Assembly (NCBI RefSeq): GCF_902459505.1
Contig: NC_047094.1
Span: 27,327,241-27,391,240 of the forward strand
Direction: 5' to 3'
Length of the DNA: 64,000 nt
From: Geotrypetes seraphini
Lineage: Eukaryota; Chordata; Amphibia; Gymnophiona; Dermophiidae
Below, one piece after another: positions 8,471 through 23,400 of the stretch. Under the pieces are notes generated by a model, which made no database searches, was not told where the DNA came from, and saw only the letters and a list, made by a program, of their open reading frames with translations. Numbering within the stretch: position 1 is the first letter of the stretch; each line of letters begins with the position of its first letter. Made by a program: the position numbers and the translations under genes.

Positions 8471-11400
8471 CTGAATGTATAAAACAGATAAGAGATGGTT
8501 TTGCTCTTTTTTTTTTTTTTTTATCAAGGGGATGGAAAAGGTTATTTTATAAACATAATTTTGAATCTCAGTGGACCCTTCATCTTTGCAAACCTAGAAT
8601 GATTAGGTGCTGCAGTCTCCTAGAGCAGTGTTCTTCAACCACCAGTCCATGGACCAGTGCCGGTCCACAGAAATTTCCTACCGGTCCACAGGGCCAGGAC
8701 GTGCATCAGACCCAAAACAGTGTTCTTCAACTGTCTGTCCACGGTGCGATCGATGCGGCGTTATCTTCAAGCCAGCTCCCTCTTCCTAACTGATTCAGTG
8801 CACAAAGCCACGGGCAGTGGCTCCTTTGGGCATCCTGCGCCTGAACCGGAAGCCTTTTCTCTGACGTTGCAACGTCAGAGGGAAGGCTTCCAGATGAGGC
8901 ACGGGACGTGCAAGGTGCAATTAGTACTTTTAGGGGGGCGGGGTCTAAGGTGGAGATTGGGTAGAGATGGGCGAGGTCTGGCCCACGACTTAGCCCAGTG
9001 TTCTTCAACCGCCTTTCCACGGACCAATGCCGGTCCACAGAATAATTCTTTTATTTTTGCCGGTCCATAGGTGTAAAAAGGTTGAAAAACACTGTCCTAG
9101 AGGACTTTGCACCTGTAAAAGTAAGAAGTACCATTATCATACTCTATCATTTCAGGGAGCATTTCATGATAAAGACGTTCAACAGTTGCTATTTACATCA
9201 CACTCTTACCTACATTTCAGAAAACAATTGAAGACATCTTTTTTCAAAAACATTAGGCTGATTAGATTTATATTGACTTCTTTTGTTATGTAATCTTTTA
9301 TAGAAATTCAATGTTATGTTACATCTTGCACTGTAAATGACGAGCACAGATTTCAAAAAGAAATCCCTGTGTGCTCTCAGATGGCTCTGCCCTTTCCTAT
9401 CCTGATCTCACCCCTTTGCAGTATGGAAAAAAGCATCCATGCTGTGAAACTGTGCAGGTTTTTGGCTCATGGGAGGGAGAAGGCAATTTTCAGCCTTCAT
9501 TTTTACTTATGTAACTGTTTAGTGACCCCAGTAAAATCATTTGAAAATTGTTCTCTTTCAGTGTTACCTTCAATTGTGTATCTACTGCAGGGTAGTTATA
9601 AAATGTATCAATACAAAATACCACTGGCCAATACTGAGCCCCAGGCAGAATTGAGTAACAGTAGGTGACGGCAGAAAAAGGCAATACTGAGCCCCAGGCA
9701 GAATTGAGTAACAGTAGGTGACGGCAGAAAAAGGCAATACTGAGCCCCAGGCAGAATTGAGTAACAGTAGGTGACGGCAGAAAAAGGCAATACTGAGCCC
9801 CAGGCAGAATTGAGTAACAGTAGGTGACGGCAGAAAAAGGCAATACTGAGCCCCAGGCAGAATTGAGTAACAGTAGGTGATGGCAGAAAAAGACCTGCAT
9901 GATCCATCCAGTCTGCCCAACAGGTGCATACTTAGGGCTCCTTTTACTAAGATGCGCTAGCGTGTTTAGTGCAGGAAAATACCGCACGCTAATCTTCTAG
10001 AACTAATGCCAGCTCAATGCTGGCGTTAAGATCTAGCTTGCACGACAATGTAGCGTGCGCTATTCCATACGTTAAAGCCCTAGCACACCTTAGTAAAAGG
10101 AGCCCTTAGTATTTCCCTGTAACTTCATTGAATGTCCCCTAGCTTTTGTAATTTTTGACAGAGTAAAAAAAATCGATCCTATCTCCCCTCAGCTGTCTCT
10201 TTTCCAAGCTGATGAGCCCTAACCCTTTTTAGTCTTTCCTCATACTACTGGAGTTCCATCCCCTTCATCATCTTGGTCGCTCTTCTGTGAACCTTTACTA
10301 GTGCTGCTATATCTTTCTATGGTGAATTTAGACCTGGTACATTAGCAACCTTCATATGTTATTCTGAACTTACCTTTCTAGGATACTTGTAAGGGGCTGT
10401 GACTTTTTTCACATGCTCCTGCAGCTCTTGAGTCAGCTCTTCTGGATCATGCGACTTATACGACTCTGATAATACCACAAAGGCTTTCACAACCTAGGAA
10501 GACAGTCAGCAAAGTTAAAGCACTTTTATATCTACTACATAAAATTCTAATAGTATTTTTACCCCCTCCCCCACCACCCACCCTTCAACTACTTTCCAAT
10601 CACCATATACACATTATATAACATATTATGTAATATTATTTCCATTACCCACCCCTCCTGATGTGCCATAAAGAAGAAAAAGAAAAGAAGAAGAGAAAAA
10701 CTGATGATCATTCACTACAATATTTTGTCAATGGCCCCCATATTTTTATAAATTTAGTATATGTCCCTCTTTGTATTGCTATTGTATTGCCACCATGGTT
10801 TTTACAGTGCATTTGTTGTGTAAAATTTCTCAACTTATAGATGAATATATATGATAGTACCTTTAAAAGTGGACATCTCACCAATTTATCTAAAAACAGG
10901 TCCTTGGCTGGTGGCAGTAAGATATTTAGTTGTATTGTTTTCATCTCACCTCTCCTCTGGTGGGATCAGGGCTGCTGACAACAGCTGATTCGGTCACAGC
11001 TGGATGTTCTGTCAGCGCACTTTCCACTTCAAAAGGTCCTATCCTATACCTACATAGGGAAGGATCCAGTTAGTAGATAATTTGCATGTCTACACAAAAC
11101 AAAGCTACAAGACAACAAATTATTTTCTTTGTGATTTTACCTGGCAAAATCTGCAGAGTAAATAAGCCCAAACAAGCAGCAATTTCACTACAAAAATGTA
11201 CAGGTCAAATACATTGCTTTTTCTGTGAAATCTATGTATGTATTTTTAAGAACATATGAATAGCCTTACTAGGTCAGACCAATGGTCTATCAAGCCCAGT
11301 AGCCCGTTCTCACGGTGGCCAATCCAGGTAACTAGTGCCTGGCCAAAACCCAAGGTTTAGCAATATTCCATGCTACCGATCCAGGGCAAGCAGTGGCTCC

Positions 11401-14400
11401 CCCCCTTGCCTTTCTCAATAACAGACTATGAAGTGCAAAATAATAAAATTCGCAGACGACACCAAACTATTTAGTGGAGTTGGGACAAGAGAGGATTGTG
11501 AGGACTTACAAGGGGACCTGAACAAACTAGAAGAGTGGGCGACAAGATGGCAGATGAAGTTTAATGTAGAGAAATGTAAAGTCTTGCATGTAGGAAACAG
11601 GAACCCGAAGTACAGCTATATGATGGGAGGGCTGGTAATGGGTGAAAGTACCCTAGAAAAGGACTTGGGGGTAATACTGGACAAGACAATGAAGCCATTG
11701 GCATAGTGCGCAGCAGCATCTAAGAAGGCGAATAGAATGCTAGGTATTATCAAGAAAGGTATTACAACTAGAACGAAAGAAGTTATCCTGTCGTTGTATT
11801 GGGCGATGGTGCGCCCACATCTGGAGTAGTGCATCCATTATTGGTCGCTGTACCTTAAGAAGGATATGACATTACTCGAGAGGATTCAGAAAAGAGAGAC
11901 GAGATTGATAAAAGGTATGGAAAACCTTTCATATGCTGAAAGATTAGAGAAACTGGGGCTCTTTTCCCTGGAAAAGCGGAGGCTTAGAAGGGACATGATA
12001 GAGACTTACAAGATCATGAAGGACAAAGAGAAAGTGGAGAGGGACAGATTATTCAAACTTTTGAAAACTAAAAGAACGAGAGGGCATTTGGAAAAATGAA
12101 GAGGGGACAGATTCAGAACCAATGCTAGGAAGTTCTTCTTCACCCAAAGGGTGGTGGACACCTGGAACGCGCTTCCAGAGGGTGTGATAGGACAGAGTAC
12201 GGTATTGGGGTTCAAGAAGGGATTGGATGATTTCCTGAAGGAAAAGGGGATAGAAGGGTATAGATAAAGGATTACTATACAGGTCCTGGACCTGATAGGC
12301 TGCCGTGTGAGCGGACTGCTGGGCGCGATGGACCTCTGGTCTGACACAGCAGAGGCACTGCTTATGTTCTTAACTTCCAAGATGGCTTGGGCCTGAATAG
12401 AGCCACATAGTAAATGGAACCATCTAGTTTCACTAACTCCAAAAGAACATAAGAATAGCCATACTAAGTCAGACCATCTAGTCCAGTATCCTGTTTCCAC
12501 AGTGGCAACAGGTGTTGAATCATATTCAAACATTACATATAAATGTTCCTTTAACATATGCTGGAGTGGTCTTCAGTCTCTTTGCTTCTGTTGATATCAC
12601 CAATTTTGATAGAAGGCTAATAGCTATACTTACTGCTGTAGCAATTCAAGCTAATTTGAAAACATGGAAAAATGCATCCCTGTTATCTTTTCAATTTTGG
12701 TTGAACTCAGTTTGTTTAATTGGAAAATAAGAGGAAGCCATAATGGAAAAGAGAGGCAAAAAATGCTAAATTCAGATTACTGTGGGCGTCTGCAGATAAA
12801 AGTTGAACTATATTGAGAGAAAGGGATGGATGGATATTGGTTTTTCACTCTCTGCAAATGGGGTGGGTGGGTAGAGAGACGTTTATTTTAAGGATTTTGC
12901 TTTCTAATATCCTAAGCTTTGTGTTAATAATGTTGTGAGTAAATTGTTCAACTTGTTTCTCCTGCTTTAATGTATGTTATTATACAAACATTTCAATAAA
13001 ATTTTGGAAGTAACCCCCCCCCCCCCCCAGCTATATTATCACTTTTACCACATCCTCTGGCAATGCATTCCAGAGGTTAACTATTCTCAGTGAAAAAAAA
13101 TGATTTCCTCCTATTTGTTTTAAAAGTATTTTCCTGTAACTTTGAGTGTCCCCTAGGTCTTTGTAATTTTTAATGGATTAAAAAAAAAATTGATCCACTT
13201 GTACCCATTTTACACCTCTCAGGATTTTGTTAAATTCAATCATATCTTCCTTCAGCCATCTCTTTTCCAAGCGGAAGAGCCCTAACCTCTTTAGTCTTTC
13301 CTCATGCCAGAGGAGTTCCATCCCTTTTTATTGTCTCAGTTATTCTTCTTTAGAAACATAAAAACATAGAACATAAGAAGTTGCCTCCACTGGGTCAGAC
13401 CGAGGTCCATCTCGCCCAGCGGTCCGCCCATAGCCCATAGCCCATCAAGTCTGCCCACACTAAAGATCCACTTCCCTAAATTTATCCTTCCAGATATCCT
13501 ATGTCTCGTCAAGTCTGCCTATTCTGATGACACTCCCCCCACTTTTACCCTCTTAGAGATCCCACATGCGCATCCCATTTATTCTTAAAATCTGGCACGC
13601 TGCTGGCCTTGACCACCTGCACAGGAAGTCTATTCCAATGATCAACCACTCTTTCGGTGAAGAAATACTTCCTGATGTCGCCATTAAATTTCCCGCCCTG
13701 ATTTTTAGCGGATGCCCTTTTGTGGCCGAGGTCCTTTAAGAAAGAAAATATCATCTTCCTCCTCGATACGACCGGTGATATGCTTAAACGTCTCAATCAT
13801 GTCTCCCCTCTCCCTACGTTCTTCGAGAGAGTACAGCCGCAATTTATTCAGCCTCTCCTCGTATGAGAGATCCTTGAGCCCTGAGACCATCCTGGTGGCC
13901 ATACGCTGAACTGACTCGACTCTCAGTACATCTCGACTCTCAGTTCTTCTAAAACTTTTTTTTAGATAAGGCGACCAGAATTGAATGCAATACTCAAGGT
14001 GAGATTGCCCCATGAGGTGGTATAGAGGCATTAAAACCTTCTTAGTCTTTACCATCCCTTTTCTAATAATTCCTAGCATCTTGTTTGCTTTTGAAGGTTT
14101 CAGCGTACAGATCTTTTTCTTGGGCGCTGACCTCAATAATCTTCCTAGTAGACAGCCCTGTTAGATTTCAATTAGCCTGCTTACTACCTCAGTTAGGTAT
14201 GTATTTCCAAATGCAAGCAGATTGAAAGAGTGAGCACATTACTCTCTATTACAAAATTCAAATATGGAACTGAGTTAACTGCGTAAGTGTTGATACCAAT
14301 TGTACTCAGGTGGGTGTCTTATTCAGACCCACCTTATTTTATTTTATGAGGTTCCAAATTGTAATAGTTCAAAAGCAGAGCAGATTTGGCTTTCTTGAAG

Positions 14401-17400
14401 AAATTCCCCATGCTACTTCTGTTTTATTTCTACTCTTATAGTGCTTTGGTATGAACTGAGGAGCTGCAGCCCAGCCCAAAGATACAGGAGGCGGAGCCAA
14501 AAAAACATATATATGATGCCTTCTACACAACTCGCCGTTAGAGGTGCATAAACTACTGGTCAAGACTCTTATGCCTTTCCACTAGAAAGAAGAATATCAA
14601 GGTAAGAACCTAATCTTCCCTTAAAAGGTACTTCCATGTAATTTTGAGTGTCACCTAGGGCTCCTTTTACAAAGGTGCGCTAGTGTTTTTAGCACACGCA
14701 CAACGCTAGCCAAAAGATTACCGCCTGCTTAAAAGGAGGCAGTAGCGGTTAGCGCACGCGAGATTTCAGCACATGCTAAAACCGCTAGAAGGAGCCCCTA
14801 GGCTTTGTAACTTTTGAAAGAGTAGAAAATTGATTCAGTTGTACCCGTTTCACACCACTCATGATTTTGTATTCCTCAATCATATTTCAGATTCTTTTCT
14901 GTGGTTGGCTGACTTAACGTGTAGATGTGCAAGAGTTGAAAAATTCAATTATATATTACATAGAATTTATATATTAATGTTTATCTTCTGCTTATATAAA
15001 TACTACATACATATGTAATTTTATATAAAATTATAGTTTAAATAATAAAAGAGCATTTGTTTCTGATAGGACCCAGCAGGAAGTTTAAGGCCAGTTAAGT
15101 TCAAGACATGCACTTCAAAAAGAATAACTCTTACATAAAAAAGTTCTTGTTTCTTTTGTCACCAGCAGGTGTCCAATACCGTGTAACAGTGGAATTCACC
15201 TTCAGCCAGAGCATTTCAGCATAACTTGATTCTGATCACTTATGCTGAAATTTAAATAAGCAAGTTAGAAAAAAAATTAACCTGACCTACCCAGAGGATG
15301 AGATGACATCATCCGATCGGGACACAAACCAGAAATATCCATCTTCATCCCGAATCCCTTTGTCTCCAGTAACGTAAAAATTTCCTCGTAGAGTTGAGGC
15401 TGTTTTCTCAGGATTATCCTAGTCAAATAACAAAACTATTTCTAAATGAAAATAAATCTATTATTGCATGTAACACTGCTCTGTAGTTCACGTGACAACT
15501 AACAATGCCATCTATCAATTATAAGTCATATTTAAAAATTGTTTAAGCAATCCCTGCAATTTTCCTCAGCATCTGAATTGCCAGATTGGCAAGGATCACA
15601 AATTAGCTCTCATTCACAGAAGCTGGTTGACCAGTAAAGATAATTAGGAGTGTCATAGTCCACAGATGGATGTTTGGCTTCACCTATTCACAACTAAAAA
15701 TCCTTTGTGCCTGCCCCAGGCTTTCTACAGTTCTGATACAGATTGTCCCTCTACTTTCTCTTCTAGCGACCTTTTGATAAAAACATGTTTTCCAGAATTA
15801 CTTCTGATCAATTCCCTTTGCAACTCATTTAGACCCTTGTTCTCGTACTTCCGTTCCGCTAAATAAGATTTTGCACCTTGTGCATTCCTCATACTTTTGG
15901 AAGTATTTTAATGTCTCGATTATATCCTCTTCACTCATCTAGAGTATGAATATTAGTTCCTTAATTCTCTTTCCATTGGGAAGTCATAAAAGTCTGAAGG
16001 GAAAAATACAAAAATACGAGGCCAGATATTCAAAACGATTTAATGGGGCAGAAGAAGCTCTTGCACATTAAATCACATGTGATGGTCTAACTACTAATAT
16101 TCTTTGGCACCTAACTGGGTAGTGCCACTGAATATTAGCACTGACCAAGGTTAGTGCTAAGGTGGTCTGGGAGAAGAGTCAAGGCAGACCCAGAAATTAG
16201 TCAGGCACCGCAGTTCTTCAAATGCCACTGCCCACATAGCTAGCCAGGCATGTTGAGCTGAATATAATGTAGTCTTAAGTGTGCCTGGTTAGCAATCCAG
16301 ATATGGTACTGACTACCGGCTGTAATCGGATTATCTTCCAAGAACCACCAAACACTTGAATATTCAGTGCCAGTACCTGGACATATGCCAACACTGAACA
16401 TCTGGGCCCATTCCAGCCCATAATGGGTCAATGCTGCTAAAACTGTTGACTGAAGGGCTGAAAGGGAGGGGGGGATTTAAAAAAAGGTCCTTCCGCAAAC
16501 CTACTCAAGATGGAAAAGAAAATCGAGTCGAAGGAAGAGCTTCTGGTGAGACAGTGGTAAATGGTTTATAGGTGTCACTTTACCAACTTGAAACTGTTCC
16601 TTACTGTGTAATGTGTGAAGAGAGAAAATGGTCTGGTGGGTTTTACACGGAGAGCGATCTCCCCTTCTGTCCCAGGTGGCAGAATATTTCCATTGTCATC
16701 TATAATCTGAAACAGTTGAAAAAAAAAACAAAGACATATTTTTATAAAAGGTGCCTTAAGTTAGGCGCTTAACAAGTTGAAAACGCTGTTTAAAACATTT
16801 TTTAAAAGCAGTTTAAAAGGAAAAATGTAGGCCTGCATTGCGCCTATGGAAGCGCTTTATGACACCTAACACCACTGCAGGTGTGGCTAATGCCAGAAGT
16901 GACGTTGGGTATTGTAATGTACCTACCGAGGTGCAATTGCCATAAAAAGTAGGTACCGAAAATCTAGGCCTTAAAAACCCTGAATTTACATTTCCAGCGC
17001 CTACCTTTTCCAAAGCTGTGATTCTATAAACAGTGCTGACCCGTGACTGACACACAATCAGCGGCTGCCGACAACGGCGGCCATTTATAGAATCCGGGCC
17101 ACATTGGCTAAAATGAGAGGCCAAGAGCTCTACCTGAACTTCGAAAGCTCCAGATGCTTTCCCAATAGAACCAGGCTTAATTTTCATTCCTTTCAAAGTT
17201 CCACAGACCAATACCTGCATCAAAAAGAACTTGGTAAAAAAAAATGGTCTTTGCAATCTCTCTTGTTTTAGAAAACATTATTCCTGTTGAAGTCAGGGAA
17301 GAAAGATCAACACCTTTTTTTGTTTCCTTGAATATAGTGGACTTATACAAAGATGCACTGCCAAGCAGTGCATGCGAAATGCTGAGTCACTCATAGGAAT

Positions 17401-20400
17401 AAAATGGGAGGCTCAGCATTTGGCGTACACTGCCGGCAGCACAACTTTGCACAAGACCCATAAGTTTCCTGATGAGTCGAGGAAAAAATTGCCCTCTAGG
17501 AACCACGATTTCTCCTTTGTCACCTTGTTATTGCTGGCCAAATATTTCTCTGAGAGACTGGAGTTGCTATAAGCTTGCTTCTCTGAGCCCAATCGTTTGT
17601 CACAGGCCCTTCAGTCCTTTTTCTCCACCCAGGAAACCCTTCTCTGATAACTAGGGGCATTCCAAATTCAAGAAAATTCCAAATTCAAGAAAAGGAAATA
17701 GTCACAGAAATAAACCACAAAAGAAGGCATATCATGATCCCAATTCATGCTTTGACTCTTGTTAAGGCTCTTGGAGCAGTGGTTTAAGCATACACACTTC
17801 ATTCACATTATTATCCTAGACCAGGGGTGTCCAATGTCGGTCCTCGAGGGCCGCAATCCAGTCGGGTTTTCAGGATTTCCTCAATGAATATGCATTGAAA
17901 GCAGTGCATGCAAATAGATCTCATGCATATTCATTGGGGAAATCCAGAAAACCCGACTGGACTGCGGCCCTCGAGGACCGACATTGGACACCCCTGTCCT
18001 AGACCCTCCTTACAGTGCATGAAGGCGTGAAGGATTTATGCTTCTAACTTTGAGTTTTGCTCTTAACTTGGCCTTTGGGAGCATAAAAATTGGGTGGCAA
18101 CAAGGGTGGATTTATGGCAGGAAAAATGTTTAGAGGTTTAGCTCTGATACTTCAGCACTAGACTAGAGGTTTGCAAGGAAACGGGGATCAGCGGGAATCC
18201 CGCTGCGCCCGAAGATTACCGGCAGCCTGCGGAGCAGGAGGAACTGGGCAACCGTCCTGCTCCCAACAGTTTTACAGGTATGGGGAGGGGGTGGCTGGCC
18301 TTGTGTGATGGCAGGAAGGAGATGGCATCCCTCCTGTCATATTCCTTCAGTTCAGGGGGGGTGGGCAGCGGCAACGGCAGGCATCAGTGCCGGGGGGGAG
18401 ACACAGGTTAATATCATGGGCTTGCAATGCGGTTAAAAGCATTGCAAGCCTGTGATTTTTAAAGGGCAGGAGAGTCGGTCAGGATAGAAGCGACTGGTCT
18501 TCAGCAGTCGCTTCTTTTCTGATCGGCAAGCCCAATCGGTTTAGTATAAATTGTTTAGTGAATCGCTGCCTTACAAAATTTGCATGCCATTTCCCTCATT
18601 TGCATGCAGCTGATCGAATCGGGTGTTGATCGGGTCGGGGAACAATTGGGTCACAAACCGATCAGTACACAATCGGTTTGCTTAGTGAATCTATCCCATA
18701 GATGCTTTTAATGTAGGCCTTCAAAACCCTATGCCCTAGTTAAATTAGGAGTTAAAGTAATGAGTATGCATCATTAGACAGATTTGTCTATTCTCTTCAG
18801 ATAAGAGAAAATGTATTTACCACATGGTAATTACTAATGTAGTATGACTTCCTAAAATATTCAAGTTTCAAGTTTATTATAAAATTTGATTAATCGCCTA
18901 TTCCAAATTCTAGGCGAAGTACACTAGCTAATATAACCAGATATGGGTAACAAATCACACAAACATAAATCTAAGCAGATTAAAACAACAGATACAAACA
19001 TTCCTATACAAAGTTTAAGTCTATTAAATATAATAACTTATACATACGATATCAAAACAAGAGGGAAAATTATTAAGGAATTACAATCAGTGTTTAATTC
19101 AATATATTTAAGGTAAAAACAATAGGAGGGGAAACAAATGAAGTATTGGGTGAAGAGAGACAAAAGCATTTCGTTTACTCATTAAATGCATCTTTAAAGA
19201 GAAAACTCTTAAGTTTGATCTTGAATTTGTCCAAATTCTTTTCCTCTCTTATATATAATGGAAGGGCATTCCAGGACTGAGGAGCGGTTACTGAAAAAAT
19301 AGTGTGACGCCTCGTGTTAATAACTTTTAACGAGGGAATGACAAGTAAGTGTTGGTCTTGTGATCTCAGAAATCTAGAGATAGAGTAAGGAATTAAAACT
19401 CTAAAAATAAAAGCAGGGGTTTTAAATAATAAGGATTTAAAAGTAAGCAAACATAGTTTAAATAAAATACGATGTGCAACTGGGAGCCAATGTGCCTTAA
19501 GCTGGTTTTATTTTTCCTTTCCTTTATTGTAAAGAATTTATTGAAATATTAATTAAAAAATTGGACTTGGTGTACAGGAATGACCCACATAGGCCGCTTT
19601 TTGGTAAAAGGGCCCCTTAGTGAATATTTTAGCCCTAGTACATTTTCAACAGGCCAGGCTAGTTTAGGTGCATAAATGAACTGGGAGCATAAATCCTCTG
19701 ACCAATCAGGCTCTCACCTTTTTAAATTGGAGCCTGAGTGGCATTTTTGATAGGTCATCGAAGTCTGTGATTGGATTTCTGTTTTGGGTAAGACGTGCAC
19801 AAACACAGCAGGAAAAAAATGTCCTTTTTCAAAACTGCTAGACCTTTATCTTTTATTTTTGAAAATGACCTAAATATAAATTTTGGTCCTTAGGACGTCT
19901 ATATTTTTTTGGCCATTTTCAAAAATTGAAATGTCCACATGAAAAATGCACAAAAACAAGTTTGTAGACGTACCCAACCACCTTTTCTTATTGTGGCAGA
20001 GGAAATCCCTATGAACTGAGCCGGTTTCGGGGATTCCTGCCGACCCAGCTGATGGGGATTCCCCCTGCCAGGATCAGCTGAGCCGTGGAGCCCTACACCC
20101 CTCCCCCAGGCATCCCCCAACATTGCTGACTCCCCCTGGCTGATGACAGATCAGCAGGAGGGAAGCCCACTCCCTCCTGCCTATAAGGTTGCGTGCTGAA
20201 AATGACATCTTGGAATGCAGTGGGAGGGGCCTAAGGCCCTGATTGGTTCAAAATCGCCATTATTGGCACTTGGATGTCCCTATTAGGACGTCCAAGTGCT
20301 GACTTAGGCAGGTTTTGGACATTTTAAAATTATGCCCCTCAATGTGTACAGGCAAGTGACTTTCCCACAGTGGTATTTTTAGGAAAGTTCTCATAACTGT

Positions 20401-23400
20401 TTCTGTCTGGCCATAGCCTTCATAGATATCCAGTCCAGTCCAGGTTTTCCACTGTTGTATCAGTTCAGGGTTCAAGGGCTCACCTCCACTCACGCAGTGC
20501 TTGAGACTCATGAATTTGTAACTGTATAAATAGATGTAAAAGTAAAACACAGATTTTAACAATCGGTGAATTATTGACTGGAGTGCCATTAAATAATGTT
20601 TAGAAATATAAAGAAACCTCTAAAAATTCAAACGATATTTATAGAGCATGCATATATTCTAGTCACGTATAGAAGGCAAAATCCCAACACTTTTATACAT
20701 ATATTGGCATTTTGCCTTCTATGCACTTTGAAACATCTGTTTTCATTTATTTCAACACGCTTTTTTAGCAGTCTGTGATTTAGTTTGTATGCATGTGATT
20801 TTCAAAGTAATGTGATAATATATGCATGCTTTTTAAATATTGTTTGATTTTGATTGTTTAGGTTTCTTTGTATTTCTAAGAGTTATCGTATATATGTATT
20901 CATGTTCTAATCAGATATTTTTGAGCAATATATTAGTGTTGCTTTTTATGATTTTTAAAAAATAGTTATCTTGTTCTGCAGTCTTTTATGCCCCTGAGGT
21001 GTGAAACTTGGCCAAATCGGGTACCGTTTCATATGTTTCCAATACTGGTGCTAATAAAGCTTTTCAACCTGACTCCTTGTTTTTTTGTTCCGCTTTGAAA
21101 GAGGATGCGATAACAGCAAGTAGTGTATATGGGTTTAAAAATGGATTGGTAAAGTTCCTGGAAGAAAAGGCCATAGTCTGCTATTGAGACAGACATGGGG
21201 GAAGCCATTGATAGCACTGGGAACGGTAGCATGGAATGTTGCTAGTATTGGGGTTTCTGCCAGGTAATGACCTGGGTTGATGACTGTTGGAAACAGGATA
21301 TTGCCTAGATCAGTGGTCTCCAACTCAAACCCTTTGCAGGGCCACATTTTGGATTTGTAGGTACTTGAAGGGCCTCAGAAAAAATAGTTAATGTCTTATT
21401 AAAGAAATGACAATTTTGCATGAGGTAAAACTCTTTATAGTTTATAAATCTTTCCTTTTGGCTAAGTCTTAATAATAATATTGTCATTTATAGCTAAAGA
21501 GACATATGATCAAGAAACTGTTTTATTTTACTTTTGTGATTATGATAAACATACCGAGAGCCTCAAAATAGTACCTGGCGGGCCGCATGTGGCCCCCGGG
21601 CCGCAAGTTTGAGACCACTGGCCTAGATGGACCATTTGTCTGACCCAGTATTTTTATGTTCTTAATCTTTTGTGTCCATGTATGAGCAGAGAAAAGTACA
21701 GGCACACATTTGCACATGTGTTGGAATGCTATTCTGTGCATAGTTTTGGGTTTTGTTTTGTTTTTTTGTGATGCAGATATTTATACTCAACCTTAAAGTA
21801 TTCTACCTACTTCTCTGTATCAGGGCCTCATTACATTTCATTATAGTCTTCATAATGTCTATGTTGCTAACCTTATTAATCTTATATAAGCCGCAATGAT
21901 TCCCAGTTGACATTTGCAGGGTATAAGAAACCATTGATTTGAATATGCACAAGTTAACCCTTTCAGGACCATAAGGATCGTAGGCCAATTTTTGTGGTTT
22001 TGACATTTTTATGGTAAAAAGGGCTTGCAGATGCCAAAAAATTGATTTTTTTTGTGAAATATCATTATTTTTATTTAAAAAAATCACACTTCTGGCTTAT
22101 GGACAGTGTGGCAAGTGAATCTTCTCGTCAATCTAGCAACGACGCTAATGAATGAATGTCGGAACCAGTTTGTTTACATAAAGGCAGTATCATATGGAAT
22201 CCGTACATATCAAATTTAGAACTGTAGACTATCCCAATCAAAATTTATAGGATTTTAAAGTTATGGGACAAATATGTCCCTTGGACCAGAAAGGGTTAAG
22301 TCTTGTGCAAAATCATTTTTTTGCACGGTGCACCCACAAAATTGTGCAGGGATATCGCACTAACCCCAATGAGTACTTTTGCTGTACCAATCCCTCGGTT
22401 AACAGAAGCCTGGCCCAGGAATCTAACCCAGGTAACATAACATAACATAACATAACTTTATTTTTCTATACTGCCTTAATCAGAAGAATTCTAGGCAGTT
22501 TCCACAAAAGAGAAAAACTGGACAATCAGTGAAATACAAAATAGTAAAAAATGAATACAACCTGTTGTATTAAAAAGACATTAAAAATTTAAAATTGATA
22601 GGATAAGATTAATTGTATTTAAAAAATAAAGATAAAAGCTCAGATTAAGAGATGAATTTATCAAATAATACTGTCTTGATTTCTTTTCTAAAAGCACCAT
22701 AGGACAACATGGCTCCGCTGATATAGTTACCCAACCAGGACTGTTGTTTTAGGACTGTTGTTTGCTTGCTTGAAAAGCAAGCATCCTATCTAAATAAGAC
22801 CTGAGTTTACAGCCTAAAATGTTCGGGTAAGCAAATAGGTTGCAGTTCCTGGTTATCCGCACAGGGTTATATAACACAAAATGAGATAGCAGGTTATGTA
22901 GGTGCCAGTCCCCAAACTGACTTGAAACAGAGGCATGAGAATTTAAACATTACTCATGCCTCCAATGGCAACCAGTGCAGTGATCGGTAATAAGGACTGA
23001 TATGATCACTTTTCTTTAGTCCAGATATCAAACGAGCAGCCATGTTCTGCACTATTCTTAATTTTTTCACAACTTTTTTCGGTGCGCCCAAGTAGACAAT
23101 ATTACAGTAGTCCAATATGGAGAATACCAATGCCTGCACCAACAGTCTAAAAGCTATGAAATCAAAATAATTTTTGATGGTCTTTAACTTCCATAATGTA
23201 AAAAAAGCACTTTTTCACCACCAAAGTTAAATGGGAGTCTAAGGTGACTCCCAATATTTTTATAGATTTTAAAATTGGATAGTCATGACCATTCAGGTGA
23301 AGCAATGTCTTAGTTATTTTGTCGTTTGGACTTGCTAAAAAGATAGTTGTCTTTTCTGTATTCAATTTTAGTTTAAAATTGGTTGTCCATTGTTCAAATT

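Noticed and set aside
9629-9893. Possible CRISPR array or coding repeat on the minus strand
   Set aside because: Units are contiguous without spacers and the long frame is a consequence of the repeat; the genome is eukaryotic.
12006-12557. 183-codon minus-strand frame
   Set aside because: Antisense of a CR1 3' end running into an L1 fragment.
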